The position numbers were made by a program, and so were the translations under genes. The notes beneath the pieces were generated by a model. It saw nothing but the letters and a program-made list of their open reading frames with translations, was not told the origin of the DNA and ran no database searches. Below, one piece after another: positions 1 through 8,195 of a DNA stretch of 64,000 bases. Each line of letters opens with the position of its first letter. Positions within the stretch are counted from its first letter, which is position 1. This stretch comes from Coriobacteriaceae bacterium (GTDB lineage Bacteria; Actinomycetota; Coriobacteriia; Coriobacteriales; Coriobacteriaceae): contig CABJEP010000004.1 of the NCBI GenBank assembly GCA_902364645.1, positions 62,001 to 126,000 of the forward strand, read 5' to 3'.

Positions 1-44
1 ATAAGGTCGGCGGCGCCAGAGCCTGCGCCAACGATATGAATCAT
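1..44 (-). CDS. Cobalt-precorrin methyltransferase, N-terminus only (CbiF/CobM-like)
   Basis: Only the first 15 codons are inside the window; the minus strand reads MIHIVGAGSGAADLI. The glycine-rich VGAGxG opening is typical of the SAM-dependent tetrapyrrole methylase family of corrin biosynthesis, and the MIHxVGAG form is most like cobalt-precorrin-4 C11-methyltransferase. A purine-rich ribosome site (minus strand GGAAGGGAAGG, 50-60) lies 5 bases before the ATG and supports the start. The gene is divergent from a cobalamin-riboswitch operon, which fits a corrinoid role. The exact methylation step cannot be fixed from 15 residues. I recognise nothing further between this start and the plus-strand promoter at 176. 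Confidence 0.6.
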   Translation of the reverse strand, partial: MIHIVGAGSGAADL

Positions 45-175
45 CCGAGCCTTCCCTTCCCGTTTCTCATCGCAACCGTTTACGCCGCCATTCGCGCAGC
101 GGGCAAAACACGGCGCCTGCGGCAGCAATCGGCGCAAATACGCAGGCAGGAGGCGCAATGCCGCCCGCGCTGGCT

Positions 176-204
176 TTGACACGTTCACAAGTGCCCACTA
201 TCAT
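176..204 (+). promoter_or_regulatory. Sigma-70 type promoter for the corrinoid/metal ABC operon
   Basis: TTGACA (176-181) and TATCAT (199-204) are separated by 17 bases, a near-consensus housekeeping promoter. Transcription would begin around 211 and run into the cobalamin riboswitch and then the CbiK-like gene at 503, giving a leader of roughly 290 bases. Assigned from sequence match only. Confidence 0.7.
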
Positions 205-250
205 AGTAAAAGTTTCGGCAACGAGCATATGACAATCGGATAAAAGGAAA

Positions 251-376
251 TGACCGGCGCGGCGCCTGCACAGCCCGCGCTGGCTTGCGGAGGGAACCAG
301 GTGGGAATCCTGGGCAAGGGACATTACTGTATAGGACGCGCGGGCGAACCGCCTCGCGCCCCAAGCCAGACTGCTT
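251..376 (+). ncRNA. Cobalamin riboswitch
   Basis: The conserved core reads GGGAA-N3-GGTG-N-GAATCC (about 292-310), then a GC-rich segment and ACTGT (326-330), and closes with an AAGCCAGACTGC element (363-374). That element corresponds to the usual AAGYCAG-type 3' box, and its AAGCCAG can pair with CTGGCTT at 280-286. The peripheral CCACTG segment of full-length forms is not evident, so it may be a short (class II-like) adenosylcobalamin switch. Downstream, CACGGCATCGCCGTG (near 389-403) and GCCGGGGGACCGGC (469-482) can fold as expression-platform hairpins before the ribosome site at about 488. I see no clear T-tract terminator, so control may be translational. Boundaries are approximate. Confidence 0.85.
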
Positions 377-502
377 CGCCTTTTCCTCACGGCATCGCCG
401 TGGCGTTAGCTCCTTGTGAACCCCGAGGGGTGCGCTTTTCTTTCGCTTGTGCCGACAAGCAACTGTCGCCGGGGGACCGGCAAACCGAGGAAAGGAAAAA
501 CC

Positions 503-1429
503 ATGTCCGACCAGATGTCACGCCGCGGCTTCATGGGCGCCGCAGCAACCGGAGCCGTCGCGCTCGCCGGAGTCGCGCTCGCGGGCTGCTCCAACACCTC
601 CGCGAGTTCCGAGAAATCTAGTGAAAAGGAGAAGGCCGCGAAGCCGGTCATCCTCGTCACGAGCTTCGGCACGAGCTACAACGACTCGCGCCACATCACC
701 ATCGGCGCCATCGAAGACGCTATCCGCGAGAAGTACTGGCAGGACTACGACATCCGCCGCGCCTTCACCGCGCAGATCATCATCGACAAGCTGAAGAAGC
801 GCGACGGCATCACGATCGACAACATGACCGAGGCGCTTGACCGCTGCGTGGAAGACGGCGTGAAGGAAATCGTCGTGCAGCCGACGCATCTCATGGCTGG
901 CCTGGAATACGCCGACGTGAAAGACGAGCTCGACAAGTACGCCGACAAGTTCGACAAGATCTCGCTCGGCGACCCGCTGCTCACCTCCGACGACGACTAC
1001 AAAAAGGTGGCCGCAGCCATTAAGGAGAACATGGCGTCCTTCGACGACGGCGAGACGGCGCTGTGCCTCATGGGCCACGGCACCGAAGCCGATTCCAACG
1101 CCGACTATGCCAAGATGCAGGAAGTGTTCAAGAACGAGGGTTTGACGCAGTTCTTCGTCGGCACCGTCGAGGCTGAACCGACCTGCGAGGATGTTATCGC
1201 CGCCGCGAGCGCCGCAGGCTACAAGAAGGCCGTGCTCGCGCCGTTCATGGTGGTCGCGGGCGACCACGCGAACAACGACATGGCAGACGAGACCGACCCC
1301 GACAGCTGGGCTGCGAAGTTCGTGGCCGCCGGCTTCGAAGTGACGTGCCTGCTCCAGGGTCTGGGACAGAACGTCGCGGTCGACGACATCTACGTCTCGC
1401 ACGTGGACGACGCCATCGCCAAGCTGTAA
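503..1429 (+). CDS. CbiK-family chelatase, exported as a Tat/lipoprotein
   Basis: A 308-residue protein of the anaerobic sirohydrochlorin cobaltochelatase (CbiK) family. CbiK inserts Co2+ into sirohydrochlorin, while periplasmic forms in sulfate reducers have been linked to metal or heme handling. The N-terminus has a twin-arginine motif (SRRGFM, residues 6-11), a hydrophobic stretch and a lipobox LAGC with Cys29, so the product should be a lipid-anchored extracytoplasmic protein. The domain starts near residue 48 (VILVTSFGTSY). Candidate metal/catalytic histidines are His129 (PTHL), His192 (MGHGTE) and His255 (GDHANND). The ATG at 503 is chosen because GAGGAAAGG precedes it; the longer in-frame ORF starts inside the leader. 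It is the first gene after the riboswitch and heads an ABC operon. Export makes a role in substrate capture or periplasmic metallation more likely than cytosolic B12 synthesis, which is inference. Confidence 0.88.
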   Translation: MSDQMSRRGFMGAAATGAVALAGVALAGCSNTSASSEKSSEKEKAAKPVILVTSFGTSYNDSRHITIGAIEDAIREKYWQDYDIRRAFTAQIIIDKLKKRDGITIDNMTEALDRCVEDGVKEIVVQPTHLMAGLEYADVKDELDKYADKFDKISLGDPLLTSDDDYKKVAAAIKENMASFDDGETALCLMGHGTEADSNADYAKMQEVFKNEGLTQFFVGTVEAEPTCEDVIAAASAAGYKKAVLAPFMVVAGDHANNDMADETDPDSWAAKFVAAGFEVTCLLQGLGQNVAVDDIYVSHVDDAIAKL

Positions 1430-1575
1430 ACTCGCCGCGCACGGGGGCGCCGGTCGCGTCCCCGTGCAACGGGCATGCGCCTTTCCCCGACTGACGACGC
1501 ATGCCCGTTGCATTCGCATCCCGACCGCCCACCGCACGGCGCGGGCGGTCGAAGCGATTGAAAGGAACCCCCTCC

Positions 1576-2109
1576 ATGTTGAAGAAAACCCTCGTCTTCG
1601 CCCTGTCGGCGGCGCTTTGCGCGTTCTCGCTCGCCGGCTGCGCCGGAAATTCAATCGACAGCGCAAAGGCAAGCGATGCCGATTCCCAGGAAAAGACCGA
1701 ACAGGCGGCCGATGCGCCCGCGGGCGCAAGCGCTGCCCCCATCACCGCCGACAAGGTGGCCGACGGCACCTATCCAATCACCGTAGATTCCAGCTCGAAC
1801 ATGTTCAGGATCGTGGACGCCCAGCTCATCGTGGAAAACGGCTCCATGCACTGCGTGATGACGCTTTCCGGCACGGGCTACGGCAAGCTCTTCATGGGCA
1901 CGGGCGACGAGGCTGCCGCCGCGAGCGAGGCCGACTTCATCCCCTATGTGGAAAACGCGGAAGGCAAGTACACCTACGACGTGCCCGTTGATGCGCTCGA
2001 CGAGGACACCGCCTGTGCCGCGTGGAGTATTAGAAAAGAGCAGTGGTACGACCGCACACTTGTGTTCGAATCCGCCGGCGTCGATCTGCGCGCCGACGCA
2101 CTGAAGTAA
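1576..2109 (+). CDS. Small lipoprotein with a NEAT-like (iron-transport-associated) domain
   Basis: A 177-residue lipoprotein: positive N-terminus, hydrophobic core and lipobox LAGC with Cys22, then a low-complexity Asp/Ala linker (about 23-55) and one compact domain. The domain carries DGTYPITVDSSSN, a GYGKLFMGTGDEA turn, an IPYVENAEGKYTYDVPVDALD strand region and a WYDRTLVF ending. The same pattern (SSN, a conserved Tyr, then IPV/VPV-x-LD-x-D) is visible in the N-terminal part of the next protein, so the two are probably paralogous beta-sandwich domains of the NEAT type. Such domains bind heme or related tetrapyrroles in Gram-positive bacteria. The ATG at 1576 follows AAAGGAACCCC and gives a proper signal peptide. 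The ligand is unknown; co-regulation by cobalamin suggests a corrinoid or tetrapyrrole. Confidence 0.72.
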   Translation: MLKKTLVFALSAALCAFSLAGCAGNSIDSAKASDADSQEKTEQAADAPAGASAAPITADKVADGTYPITVDSSSNMFRIVDAQLIVENGSMHCVMTLSGTGYGKLFMGTGDEAAAASEADFIPYVENAEGKYTYDVPVDALDEDTACAAWSIRKEQWYDRTLVFESAGVDLRADALK

Positions 2110-2113
2110 CGCC

Positions 2114-3685
2114 ATGCGGTCGATTCTTCCCAAGGGGGAAAACAGGAAGCTCCACAGCATCGCGGCGCGCGCGATCGCCTGCGTTCTCGTCGCCCTGCTC
2201 GCGCTTCCCTTCGCGGGGTGCAGTGCGAGCCCGAACGCGACCGGTGGCACGGCGGGCTCTCAGGAATACACGGTGAGCGTCTCGCTTTCCGGCGGGTCAG
2301 GGCGCGCAAGCATCGCCTCACCCACCACAATTGTGAAGGATGGCGACACCTACACCGCGACCATCACCTGGTCGAGTTCGAACTACGACAAGATGACCGT
2401 CGACGGCGTGGACTACGCGCCCGTAAACGACGGCGGCAACTCCACGTTCGAGATACCCGTCACGCTCGACGAGGACATCGCCGTGTCGGCCGAGACCGTC
2501 GCCATGTCGACGTCGCACACCATCGACTACACGCTCCACTTCGACTCATCCACCATGAAGGAGAAATCGGGCGACGATGCAAGCGGCGGCTCCCCTGCGG
2601 GAACGGCTTCAAGCGCCGCGGCCGACTTCCACAACGCCGATTTGGGCTGCGGCTGGGAGCCGACGGGAGCGCTTCAGCTTGAATACGCCGAGCACTTCAC
2701 TGTCGACGAGTTCGAAGGCGGCCTGCGGCTTATCTGCGTTTCGAACGGGGAGCGCTTCCTCGTGGTGCCGCAAGATGCGAAGGTACCTGATGGGTTAAGC
2801 TCCGACATCGCGGTCATAAGGCGCCCCGCCGACAAGGTGTACCTCGTGTCGTCGGCGACGATGTGCCTGGTCGACGCGCTCGATGCGAACGACAATATCT
2901 TAATGTCGGGCACGAAAGCCGACGATTGCTCGGTCGCGGGCTTCAAAAGCGCGCTCGGAAGTGGGGCGATCGCCTACGGCGGCAAGTACAGCGCGCCCGA
3001 CTACGAGCGAATATCGGCCTCGGGCTGCACGCTCGCCATCGAGAACACCATGATCAACCACACGCCCGATGTGAAGGAAAAGCTGCAGAAGCTCGGGCTC
3101 GTCGTGCTCACCGAACAGTCGTCGAGCGAGCCCAAAGCACTCGGGCGCGTCGAGTGGATTAAGCTTTTCGGCGTCCTGTTCGACAAGGAAGACGAGGCCA
3201 CGCACCTGTTCAACGAGCAGAAGGCCCGCGTCGAGCAAACGTCGGGGCTCGCGTCGTCAGGTAAAACCGTGGCGTATTTCTACATTAACTCGAACGGGGC
3301 CGCCGTCACGCGGCGGGCGGGCGACTACGTGGCGCAGATGATCGAGCTTGCAGGCGGCAGCTACGCGCTCGATGACGCGCAGACGGCGTCGACGTCAGGT
3401 TCGTCAGTAACGCTCGAAATGGAGCGCTTCTACGCGACAGCGAAGGATGCCGACATCATCGTCTACAACGGCACCATCGACGAATCGGTTGCCACCTTGA
3501 ACGACTTCGTAGGCAAAAACGCGCTATTGTCGCAGTTCAAAGCCGTGAAGAACGGCAACGTCTGGGTCACAAGCGCCGACATGTACCAGCAGATGACTTC
3601 TACCGCCGACATTATCGACGAGCTGCACGGGGCGTTCACCGGCGATGACGCGAGCGACTTCCATTATCTGAGGAAGCTCGGTTAG
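2114..3685 (+). CDS. ABC transporter solute-binding lipoprotein (BtuF/FecB type) with NEAT-like N-terminal domain
   Basis: A 523-residue extracytoplasmic binding protein. Residues 1-36 form a long signal with lipobox FAGC (Cys36). Residues about 50-145 form a NEAT-like domain (SSSNYDKMTVDGVDY ... FEIPVTLDEDI ... HTIDYTLHF). Residues about 190-520 resemble Peripla_BP_2 proteins for B12, heme and siderophores, including a YERISASGCTLAIE segment, an EWIKLFGVLFDKE helix and a C-terminal DADIIVYNGT-like segment. It starts 4 bases after the previous stop and is followed 4 bases later by the permease, so it is in one operon with both. The double architecture suggests substrate capture by the N-terminal domain followed by handover to the transporter module. 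The ligand is not provable from sequence; a corrinoid or cobalt-tetrapyrrole is favoured by the riboswitch. Confidence 0.85.
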   Translation: MRSILPKGENRKLHSIAARAIACVLVALLALPFAGCSASPNATGGTAGSQEYTVSVSLSGGSGRASIASPTTIVKDGDTYTATITWSSSNYDKMTVDGVDYAPVNDGGNSTFEIPVTLDEDIAVSAETVAMSTSHTIDYTLHFDSSTMKEKSGDDASGGSPAGTASSAAADFHNADLGCGWEPTGALQLEYAEHFTVDEFEGGLRLICVSNGERFLVVPQDAKVPDGLSSDIAVIRRPADKVYLVSSATMCLVDALDANDNILMSGTKADDCSVAGFKSALGSGAIAYGGKYSAPDYERISASGCTLAIENTMINHTPDVKEKLQKLGLVVLTEQSSSEPKALGRVEWIKLFGVLFDKEDEATHLFNEQKARVEQTSGLASSGKTVAYFYINSNGAAVTRRAGDYVAQMIELAGGSYALDDAQTASTSGSSVTLEMERFYATAKDADIIVYNGTIDESVATLNDFVGKNALLSQFKAVKNGNVWVTSADMYQQMTSTADIIDELHGAFTGDDASDFHYLRKLG

Positions 3686-3689
3686 CGCC

Positions 3690-4730
3690 ATGAGAAGCCG
3701 GCTTTCCATGGCATACGACGAATCGGGGCGCGCCGCGCGGTGTCGCGTCGTGACGGCGCTGCTCGCTGTTGCCCTCATCGTGCTCGTCGGGGCCAACCTG
3801 TGCATCGGGAGCGTGCTCGTGCCCGCAGACCACATCCCCGGCATCCTTTCGGGCGGCGCGGCCAATTCCATGGAAAGCCAGGTCATCTGGGAGATTCGCC
3901 TGCCGCGCGTGCTTTCAGCCGTGCTTCTCGGCGGGGCACTTTCGCTTTCCGGGTTCCTGCTGCAGACGTTTTTCAACAACCCCATCGCCGACCCGTTCAT
4001 CTTGGGCGTCTCCTCGGGCGCAAAGTTCGTCGTCGCGCTTACGATGATCGTACTTCTAGGCGCGAACCAGGCCATGTCCTCGCCGGCCATGGTGGCCGCA
4101 GCGTTTCTGGGCTCGCTTATCACCATCGGCTTCGTGCTCCTCATCGCACGGCGCATAAGTTCCATGGCCATGCTCATCGTGGCGGGCGTCATGGTGGGAT
4201 ACATCTGCTCGGCGGCGACGAACTTCCTCATCGCCTTCGCCGACGACCAGTCCATCGTGAACCTGCACAACTGGTCTTTGGGTAGCTTCTCGGGTTCGAG
4301 CTGGGACGACATCGCGGTCATCGCGGTCGTGGTGATCACCGTGAGCGCATGCGTATTCGCGATATCGAAGCCCCTTTCCGCCTTCCAGCTGGGAGAAGCC
4401 TACGCGAAAAGCGTCGGCGTGAACGTCGAACGCTTCCGCGTGGTGCTCGTCCTTCTAGCGAGCATGCTCTCCGCCTGCGTGACCGCGTTCGCTGGTCCGG
4501 TGTCGTTCGTAGGCATCGCGGTTCCGCATCTCGTGAAGTCGGCGCTAAAGTCGTCGAAGCCCATCCGCGTGATTCCTGCGTGCTTCTTGGGAGGCGCCAT
4601 CTTCTGCGCGGGCTGCGATTTGATCGCGCGCACGCTGTTCTCTCCCGTCGAGCTTTCCATCAGCGCCGTCACCGCCATCTTCGGCGCTCCGGTGGTTATC
4701 GCGCTCATGTTGAAGAAGCGGGTGAGGTAG
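3690..4730 (+). CDS. ABC transporter permease, BtuC/FecCD family
   Basis: A 346-residue integral membrane protein with about ten hydrophobic segments. It shows the family signatures WEIRLPRVLSAVLLGGALSLSG and GVSSGAKFVVAL, and a C-terminal VSFVGIAVPHL coupling segment. FecCD permeases form the homodimeric channel of B12, heme and iron-siderophore importers. It lies between the binding protein and the ATPase; its TAG stop directly abuts the ATPase ATG at 4731. An internal ATG at 3708 is possible, but the first ATG at 3690 keeps tight spacing after the upstream stop at 3685. Substrate as for the binding protein. Confidence 0.92.
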   Translation: MRSRLSMAYDESGRAARCRVVTALLAVALIVLVGANLCIGSVLVPADHIPGILSGGAANSMESQVIWEIRLPRVLSAVLLGGALSLSGFLLQTFFNNPIADPFILGVSSGAKFVVALTMIVLLGANQAMSSPAMVAAAFLGSLITIGFVLLIARRISSMAMLIVAGVMVGYICSAATNFLIAFADDQSIVNLHNWSLGSFSGSSWDDIAVIAVVVITVSACVFAISKPLSAFQLGEAYAKSVGVNVERFRVVLVLLASMLSACVTAFAGPVSFVGIAVPHLVKSALKSSKPIRVIPACFLGGAIFCAGCDLIARTLFSPVELSISAVTAIFGAPVVIALMLKKRVR

Positions 4731-6047
4731 ATGCGGGAATTCGTGCCGCGGCCCAAAACGCTCGGAGGGGACATTCCATGCTTAGACAGTCCTGAGCTCG
4801 CACGAAAGCGCCAGAAGGCACTTTCGGCTCGTGCGGAACTGCGCGCGGAACGCCTCTTCCGAGCGGAGCCGAACCTCGAAACTACGGTCGAAACGCAGGC
4901 TGACGGAGCGCCGCTTTTCCACATAAGCGACCTGTCGGCGGGCTACGACAAGAAGGTCGTAGTCGGAGGCGTCGATCTGGAGGTTCGCGCGGGCGACGTC
5001 GTGGCGCTCATCGGGCCGAACGGCTCGGGCAAGTCGACCATCTTAAAAACCATCACACGCCATCTGGCACCGCTTGCCGGCGCGGTCGAGCTCGACGGGC
5101 GGGAGATTTCCCGATGGAAGACGGCGGAGTTTGCAAAGAACCTTGCCGTTATGCTGACAGATCGCCCCCGGACCGAGCTCCTCACCTGCCGCGATGTCGT
5201 AGAGGCGGGAAGGCACCCCTACACCGGGCGAATGGGCACACTCTCGCCCGACGACCATAGTCGGGTCGACGAGGCCATGAAAACCGCACGTGTGGAAGAG
5301 CTCGCCGAGCGCGACTTCATGCAGATAAGCGACGGGCAACGCCAGCGCGTCATGCTCGCACGCGCCATCGCGCAGGATCCGCGTGTGCTCGTGCTCGACG
5401 AGCCCACGTCGTATCTCGATATCCGCTACCAGATCGACCTGCTGCGAATACTTCGCCACCTTGCGAAATCGCGGAATGTGGCTGTCATCATGTCCATCCA
5501 CGAACTCGAGCTCGCGCAGAAAAGCGCCGACAAGGTGATTTGCGTGAAGGACGGCCGGGTCTTCCGCGCCGGCGCACCCGAGGACATATTCACGCGCGAG
5601 ACGATTGGCGAGCTCTACGGCCTTCAACATGGCACCTTCAACGAGCGCTTCGGCAGCGTGGAAATTGGGCGCCCACACGGCGATGCGCACACGTTCGTCA
5701 TCGCCGGCGCAGGTACGGGGTCAGCTGTGTTTCGCCAGCTCATCCGGCAGGGCAAGGCATTCTACGCGGGCATTCTGCACGAAGGGGACATCGACTGCGA
5801 GCTCGCGCGCGACCTGGCGACGGAATGCGTGGCCGAGCGTGCCTTCGAGCCGATTGGGGATAAAACCATAGCCCGCGCCAAAGAGCTCCTCGTCCACTGC
5901 GCGCGCCTTATCGTGTGCCCCGCCGCCTTCGGCACCCTAAACGCCCGCAACGCAGAGCTCGTCGACTTCGCACGCTCACATGGTATCGAGGTCATGCGAG
6001 CGCGCGAAGGCGCATCGGAAGATTCCAAATTGGAGTGGGAAGGATAA
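4731..6047 (+). CDS. ABC transporter ATPase (BtuD/FecE type) with N- and C-terminal extensions
   Basis: A 438-residue protein. A charged extension of about 60 residues precedes an ABC domain with Walker A GPNGSGKST (about residues 95-103), a variant signature ISDGQRQR (near 200; usually LSGGQ) and Walker B VLVLDEP followed by a switch His (SIHE). From about residue 312 there is a further domain of some 125 residues: VIAGAGTGSAVFRQLI, AGILHEGDIDCELAR, AFEPI and IVCPAAFGTLNARNAEL. That pattern looks like a Rossmann-type fold with a GxGxG loop. I believe similar C-terminal extensions exist in some archaeal and anaerobe corrinoid/iron ABC ATPases, but I cannot verify it here. It energises the importer formed with the upstream permease. 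The ATG abuts the permease stop (TAGATG), implying translational coupling. Confidence 0.88.
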   Translation: MREFVPRPKTLGGDIPCLDSPELARKRQKALSARAELRAERLFRAEPNLETTVETQADGAPLFHISDLSAGYDKKVVVGGVDLEVRAGDVVALIGPNGSGKSTILKTITRHLAPLAGAVELDGREISRWKTAEFAKNLAVMLTDRPRTELLTCRDVVEAGRHPYTGRMGTLSPDDHSRVDEAMKTARVEELAERDFMQISDGQRQRVMLARAIAQDPRVLVLDEPTSYLDIRYQIDLLRILRHLAKSRNVAVIMSIHELELAQKSADKVICVKDGRVFRAGAPEDIFTRETIGELYGLQHGTFNERFGSVEIGRPHGDAHTFVIAGAGTGSAVFRQLIRQGKAFYAGILHEGDIDCELARDLATECVAERAFEPIGDKTIARAKELLVHCARLIVCPAAFGTLNARNAELVDFARSHGIEVMRAREGASEDSKLEWEG

Positions 6048-6064
6048 ACTGGACTTTCTTTTAA

Positions 6065-6157
6065 AGATCCTCAGGCTACAGCTCCTACGCCGACGAGGTC
6101 TACAAGGCGCCAGAGAACCTCGTGAACAGGCATTTCCACGCCGACGAGCCCAACTAG
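6065..6157 (+). pseudogene. IS3-family transposase (OrfB) remnant
   Basis: The plus strand translates to GYSSYADEVYKAPENLVNRH followed by FHADEPN and a stop. This corresponds to the segment just before the integrase (DDE) core of IS3/IS150-type transposases (YSSYxGE...APNLVNRxFxADxPN). Only about 30 codons remain, with an in-frame stop upstream (6062-6064) and none of the catalytic residues, so it is a dead scrap. It lies directly between the ABC operon and the convergent TetR gene, marking a past rearrangement junction. Confidence 0.7.
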
Positions 6158-6159
6158 GC

Positions 6160-6771
6160 CTAATCCAAGCGAGATTCCAGACTCGACAGACCATTGAGAG
6201 TTAGGTCGTTGGCGACCTCAGAGACACGCTCGATAGGAACCGAGCCGTCAGACAGTGCCCACGTGCGATAGATACCGATAATACCCGACAGCAAAAACGC
6301 CAGATAATAGTCGAACATCTCGTCCTTGAGACCTTGGGGCAGCAGATCGCGCTCGGCAATCTCATGTTCGAGCGGCGCACGAAGACGAGCCATGAAATCA
6401 TCGAGCGGAATATTCTCGATCAGCTGACGATTGAGCACTAAGTTGTTGCACAGTGCCTCATTAACGGTTTTAAAGAAGGTCGCCGCCGCGCCAAGAGCGC
6501 GCTCGTTGGTGTCACCGTCCATAGAAGCAAGCGTTTTCTCGACCGAGTCGACAATCATCTCCACCACATCGACGGCAATGGCATCGAGCAGGCCGTCAAC
6601 CGTACCAAAGTGTACGTAAAAGGTCTTGCGGTCGACATTGGCCTCGCGCGCGATGGCACTCACCGTAATGTCTGCCAGCGGCTTTTCCATGAGCAGGCGC
6701 TCGAAAGCCGAAAGGATGGCATTACGGCTGCGAACGATGCGGCGGTCAAGACGCGGTTTGCTGGTTGCCAT
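6160..6771 (-). CDS. TetR/AcrR-family transcriptional regulator
   Basis: A 203-residue repressor-type protein. The N-terminal helix-turn-helix is clear (ITVSAIAREANVDRKTFYVHF, roughly residues 36-56), followed by an all-helical ligand-binding and dimerisation domain with a hydrophobic YYLAFLLSGIIGIYRTW helix. The ATG at 6771 is chosen over the one at 6798 because the family normally begins a few residues before the first helix and AAGGGA lies upstream. It is transcribed away from the flippase-like gene and converges on the ABC operon, with its stop 2 bases from the IS3 scrap. Its target and inducer are unknown; the membrane protein to its right is a candidate. Confidence 0.88.
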   Translation of the reverse strand: MATSKPRLDRRIVRSRNAILSAFERLLMEKPLADITVSAIAREANVDRKTFYVHFGTVDGLLDAIAVDVVEMIVDSVEKTLASMDGDTNERALGAAATFFKTVNEALCNNLVLNRQLIENIPLDDFMARLRAPLEHEIAERDLLPQGLKDEMFDYYLAFLLSGIIGIYRTWALSDGSVPIERVSEVANDLTLNGLSSLESRLD

Positions 6772-6887
6772 GGGCGTGTCCCTTCGATATGCGAGCATTC
6801 ATCAACAGATGAGAGATAATCTACGTAAGAGGATTATCCCCCATACAGCACAAATATGCCCCGCATCATGAAGAACGCACGACTGCC

Positions 6888-8195
6888 CTACTGCGACTTG
6901 GGATGCTTCTTCTTATTAAGTGCCGACGGAGATACGCGAATACCATCGCCTGTCTGGCGCACATAGGCTTTATGAGCCGGCTTAGCGGTCCCAGAAGCCT
7001 TCTGAGCGCGCTTCTTGGGATCAACGGTAACAGCATTCGTGGGGTGCGGCTTAGTGGGCGCAGAGGGCGTCTGAGACGTGCGGCCGAGCTTGCGCATCAC
7101 ACGATCCCAGCGCGCATGGATGCTCTCGTTGTGGGCGCTCTTAAGTCCCAGCAGGGGCGCAGCCAAAATGGTCGGCGCAATAAACGTAATGAGGCGCCAC
7201 AGCAGATAGCCGGCGGTCGAAGCCGACCCAAAGAAATGACCCAAGAACAATGCAAAGCCGCCCTCAGCACCACCAGTTCCACCGGGCAAGGGAACCGCAG
7301 AGCTCAGCAGCTGGACAAAGGCGCTCGCGGCCATGACCGAGAAAAAGTCGACCTCGTGGTGGCCAAAGGCAAGCATCAGGAAATACGGCACCAGATAGAA
7401 AAACGCGAGCTGCAGCATGGTGATAAACACGGTGAGCAGCATGGAAGAAAAATGTCCGGCTGAAAGCTTGAACTTCTCGGAGAAGGAGTAGATCTCGCCA
7501 TCGACAAACGTGCGCCATCCCTCGATCTTAGTGGCCGAGACACCAATGCGCTCAAGCCAATTGATGATGCAGTGGGCGACGCGCGTGACGGTCTTAGGCA
7601 TGAGCGCGACGGCGAAGATGCCAAGCAAGATGCAGCAGTGCCCACCAAAGCTAAAGACGCACAGCAGCGTCATGTCGCCATAGCGCTCGGCAAAAAACGG
7701 CATGCGAGCAAGCAGTAGGATAGCGCCCCAGGCAACGAGGCCAAACTGATACACGATAAAGCGCGTGAATTGCGTGGCTCCGGCCTCGCCGACATTTTGG
7801 CCCGCCTTGGTCAGGCGGTAGATCTGAGCAGGAGTCGAGCCCATCATCATAGGTGTGAGGTTGCCAAAGAAGATGCCGCTCGCCTCGACCGAAATGAGGT
7901 CGCGAATGCCGACGGGTGAATTGGGGTCGAGCCAGACAGCGATCGCATAGGCCACAATGCCAAAGAACAGATACATGAACATGCAGAGACACGCGACAAC
8001 GAGCCATGACGCCTGGACGCTCGACATAGCGGCCCAGAACTGCCCCATCTGCCCGGTTACCACCAGATAGACGATATAACCCACCAGCACGACGCCGATA
8101 AAGATGGCGCCGCGGCGTGCGCTCTTATTGTCATCTCCGCCCGAGGCCTCAACCTCGACCTGGGGCTTAGACGTATGCTGAGAGGACTCCGTCAT
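6888..8195 (-). CDS. LPG synthase TM-like flippase domain membrane protein
   Basis: A 435-residue integral membrane protein with about eight hydrophobic helices (residues about 28-345), then a basic, Pro/Lys-rich cytoplasmic tail. The family marker region VEASGIFFGNLTPMMMGSTP and the VPLPGGTGGAEGGFA loop match the UPF0104/lysylphosphatidylglycerol synthase transmembrane family, whose relatives move lipids or lipid-linked precursors. The catalytic C-terminal aminoacyl-transferase half of MprF is absent, so it is a stand-alone flippase-like module. The ATG at 8195 follows a strong AGAAGGAG site. It lies downstream of two tRNA genes whose terminator separates the units. Confidence 0.82.
   Translation of the reverse strand: MTESSQHTSKPQVEVEASGGDDNKSARRGAIFIGVVLVGYIVYLVVTGQMGQFWAAMSSVQASWLVVACLCMFMYLFFGIVAYAIAVWLDPNSPVGIRDLISVEASGIFFGNLTPMMMGSTPAQIYRLTKAGQNVGEAGATQFTRFIVYQFGLVAWGAILLLARMPFFAERYGDMTLLCVFSFGGHCCILLGIFAVALMPKTVTRVAHCIINWLERIGVSATKIEGWRTFVDGEIYSFSEKFKLSAGHFSSMLLTVFITMLQLAFFYLVPYFLMLAFGHHEVDFFSVMAASAFVQLLSSAVPLPGGTGGAEGGFALFLGHFFGSASTAGYLLWRLITFIAPTILAAPLLGLKSAHNESIHARWDRVMRKLGRTSQTPSAPTKPHPTNAVTVDPKKRAQKASGTAKPAHKAYVRQTGDGIRVSPSALNKKKHPKSQ

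Noticed and set aside
67..390. Minus-strand ORF of 107 codons next to the corrin methyltransferase
   Set aside because: Overlaps the plus-strand promoter and riboswitch, has no ribosome site and no recognisable domain.
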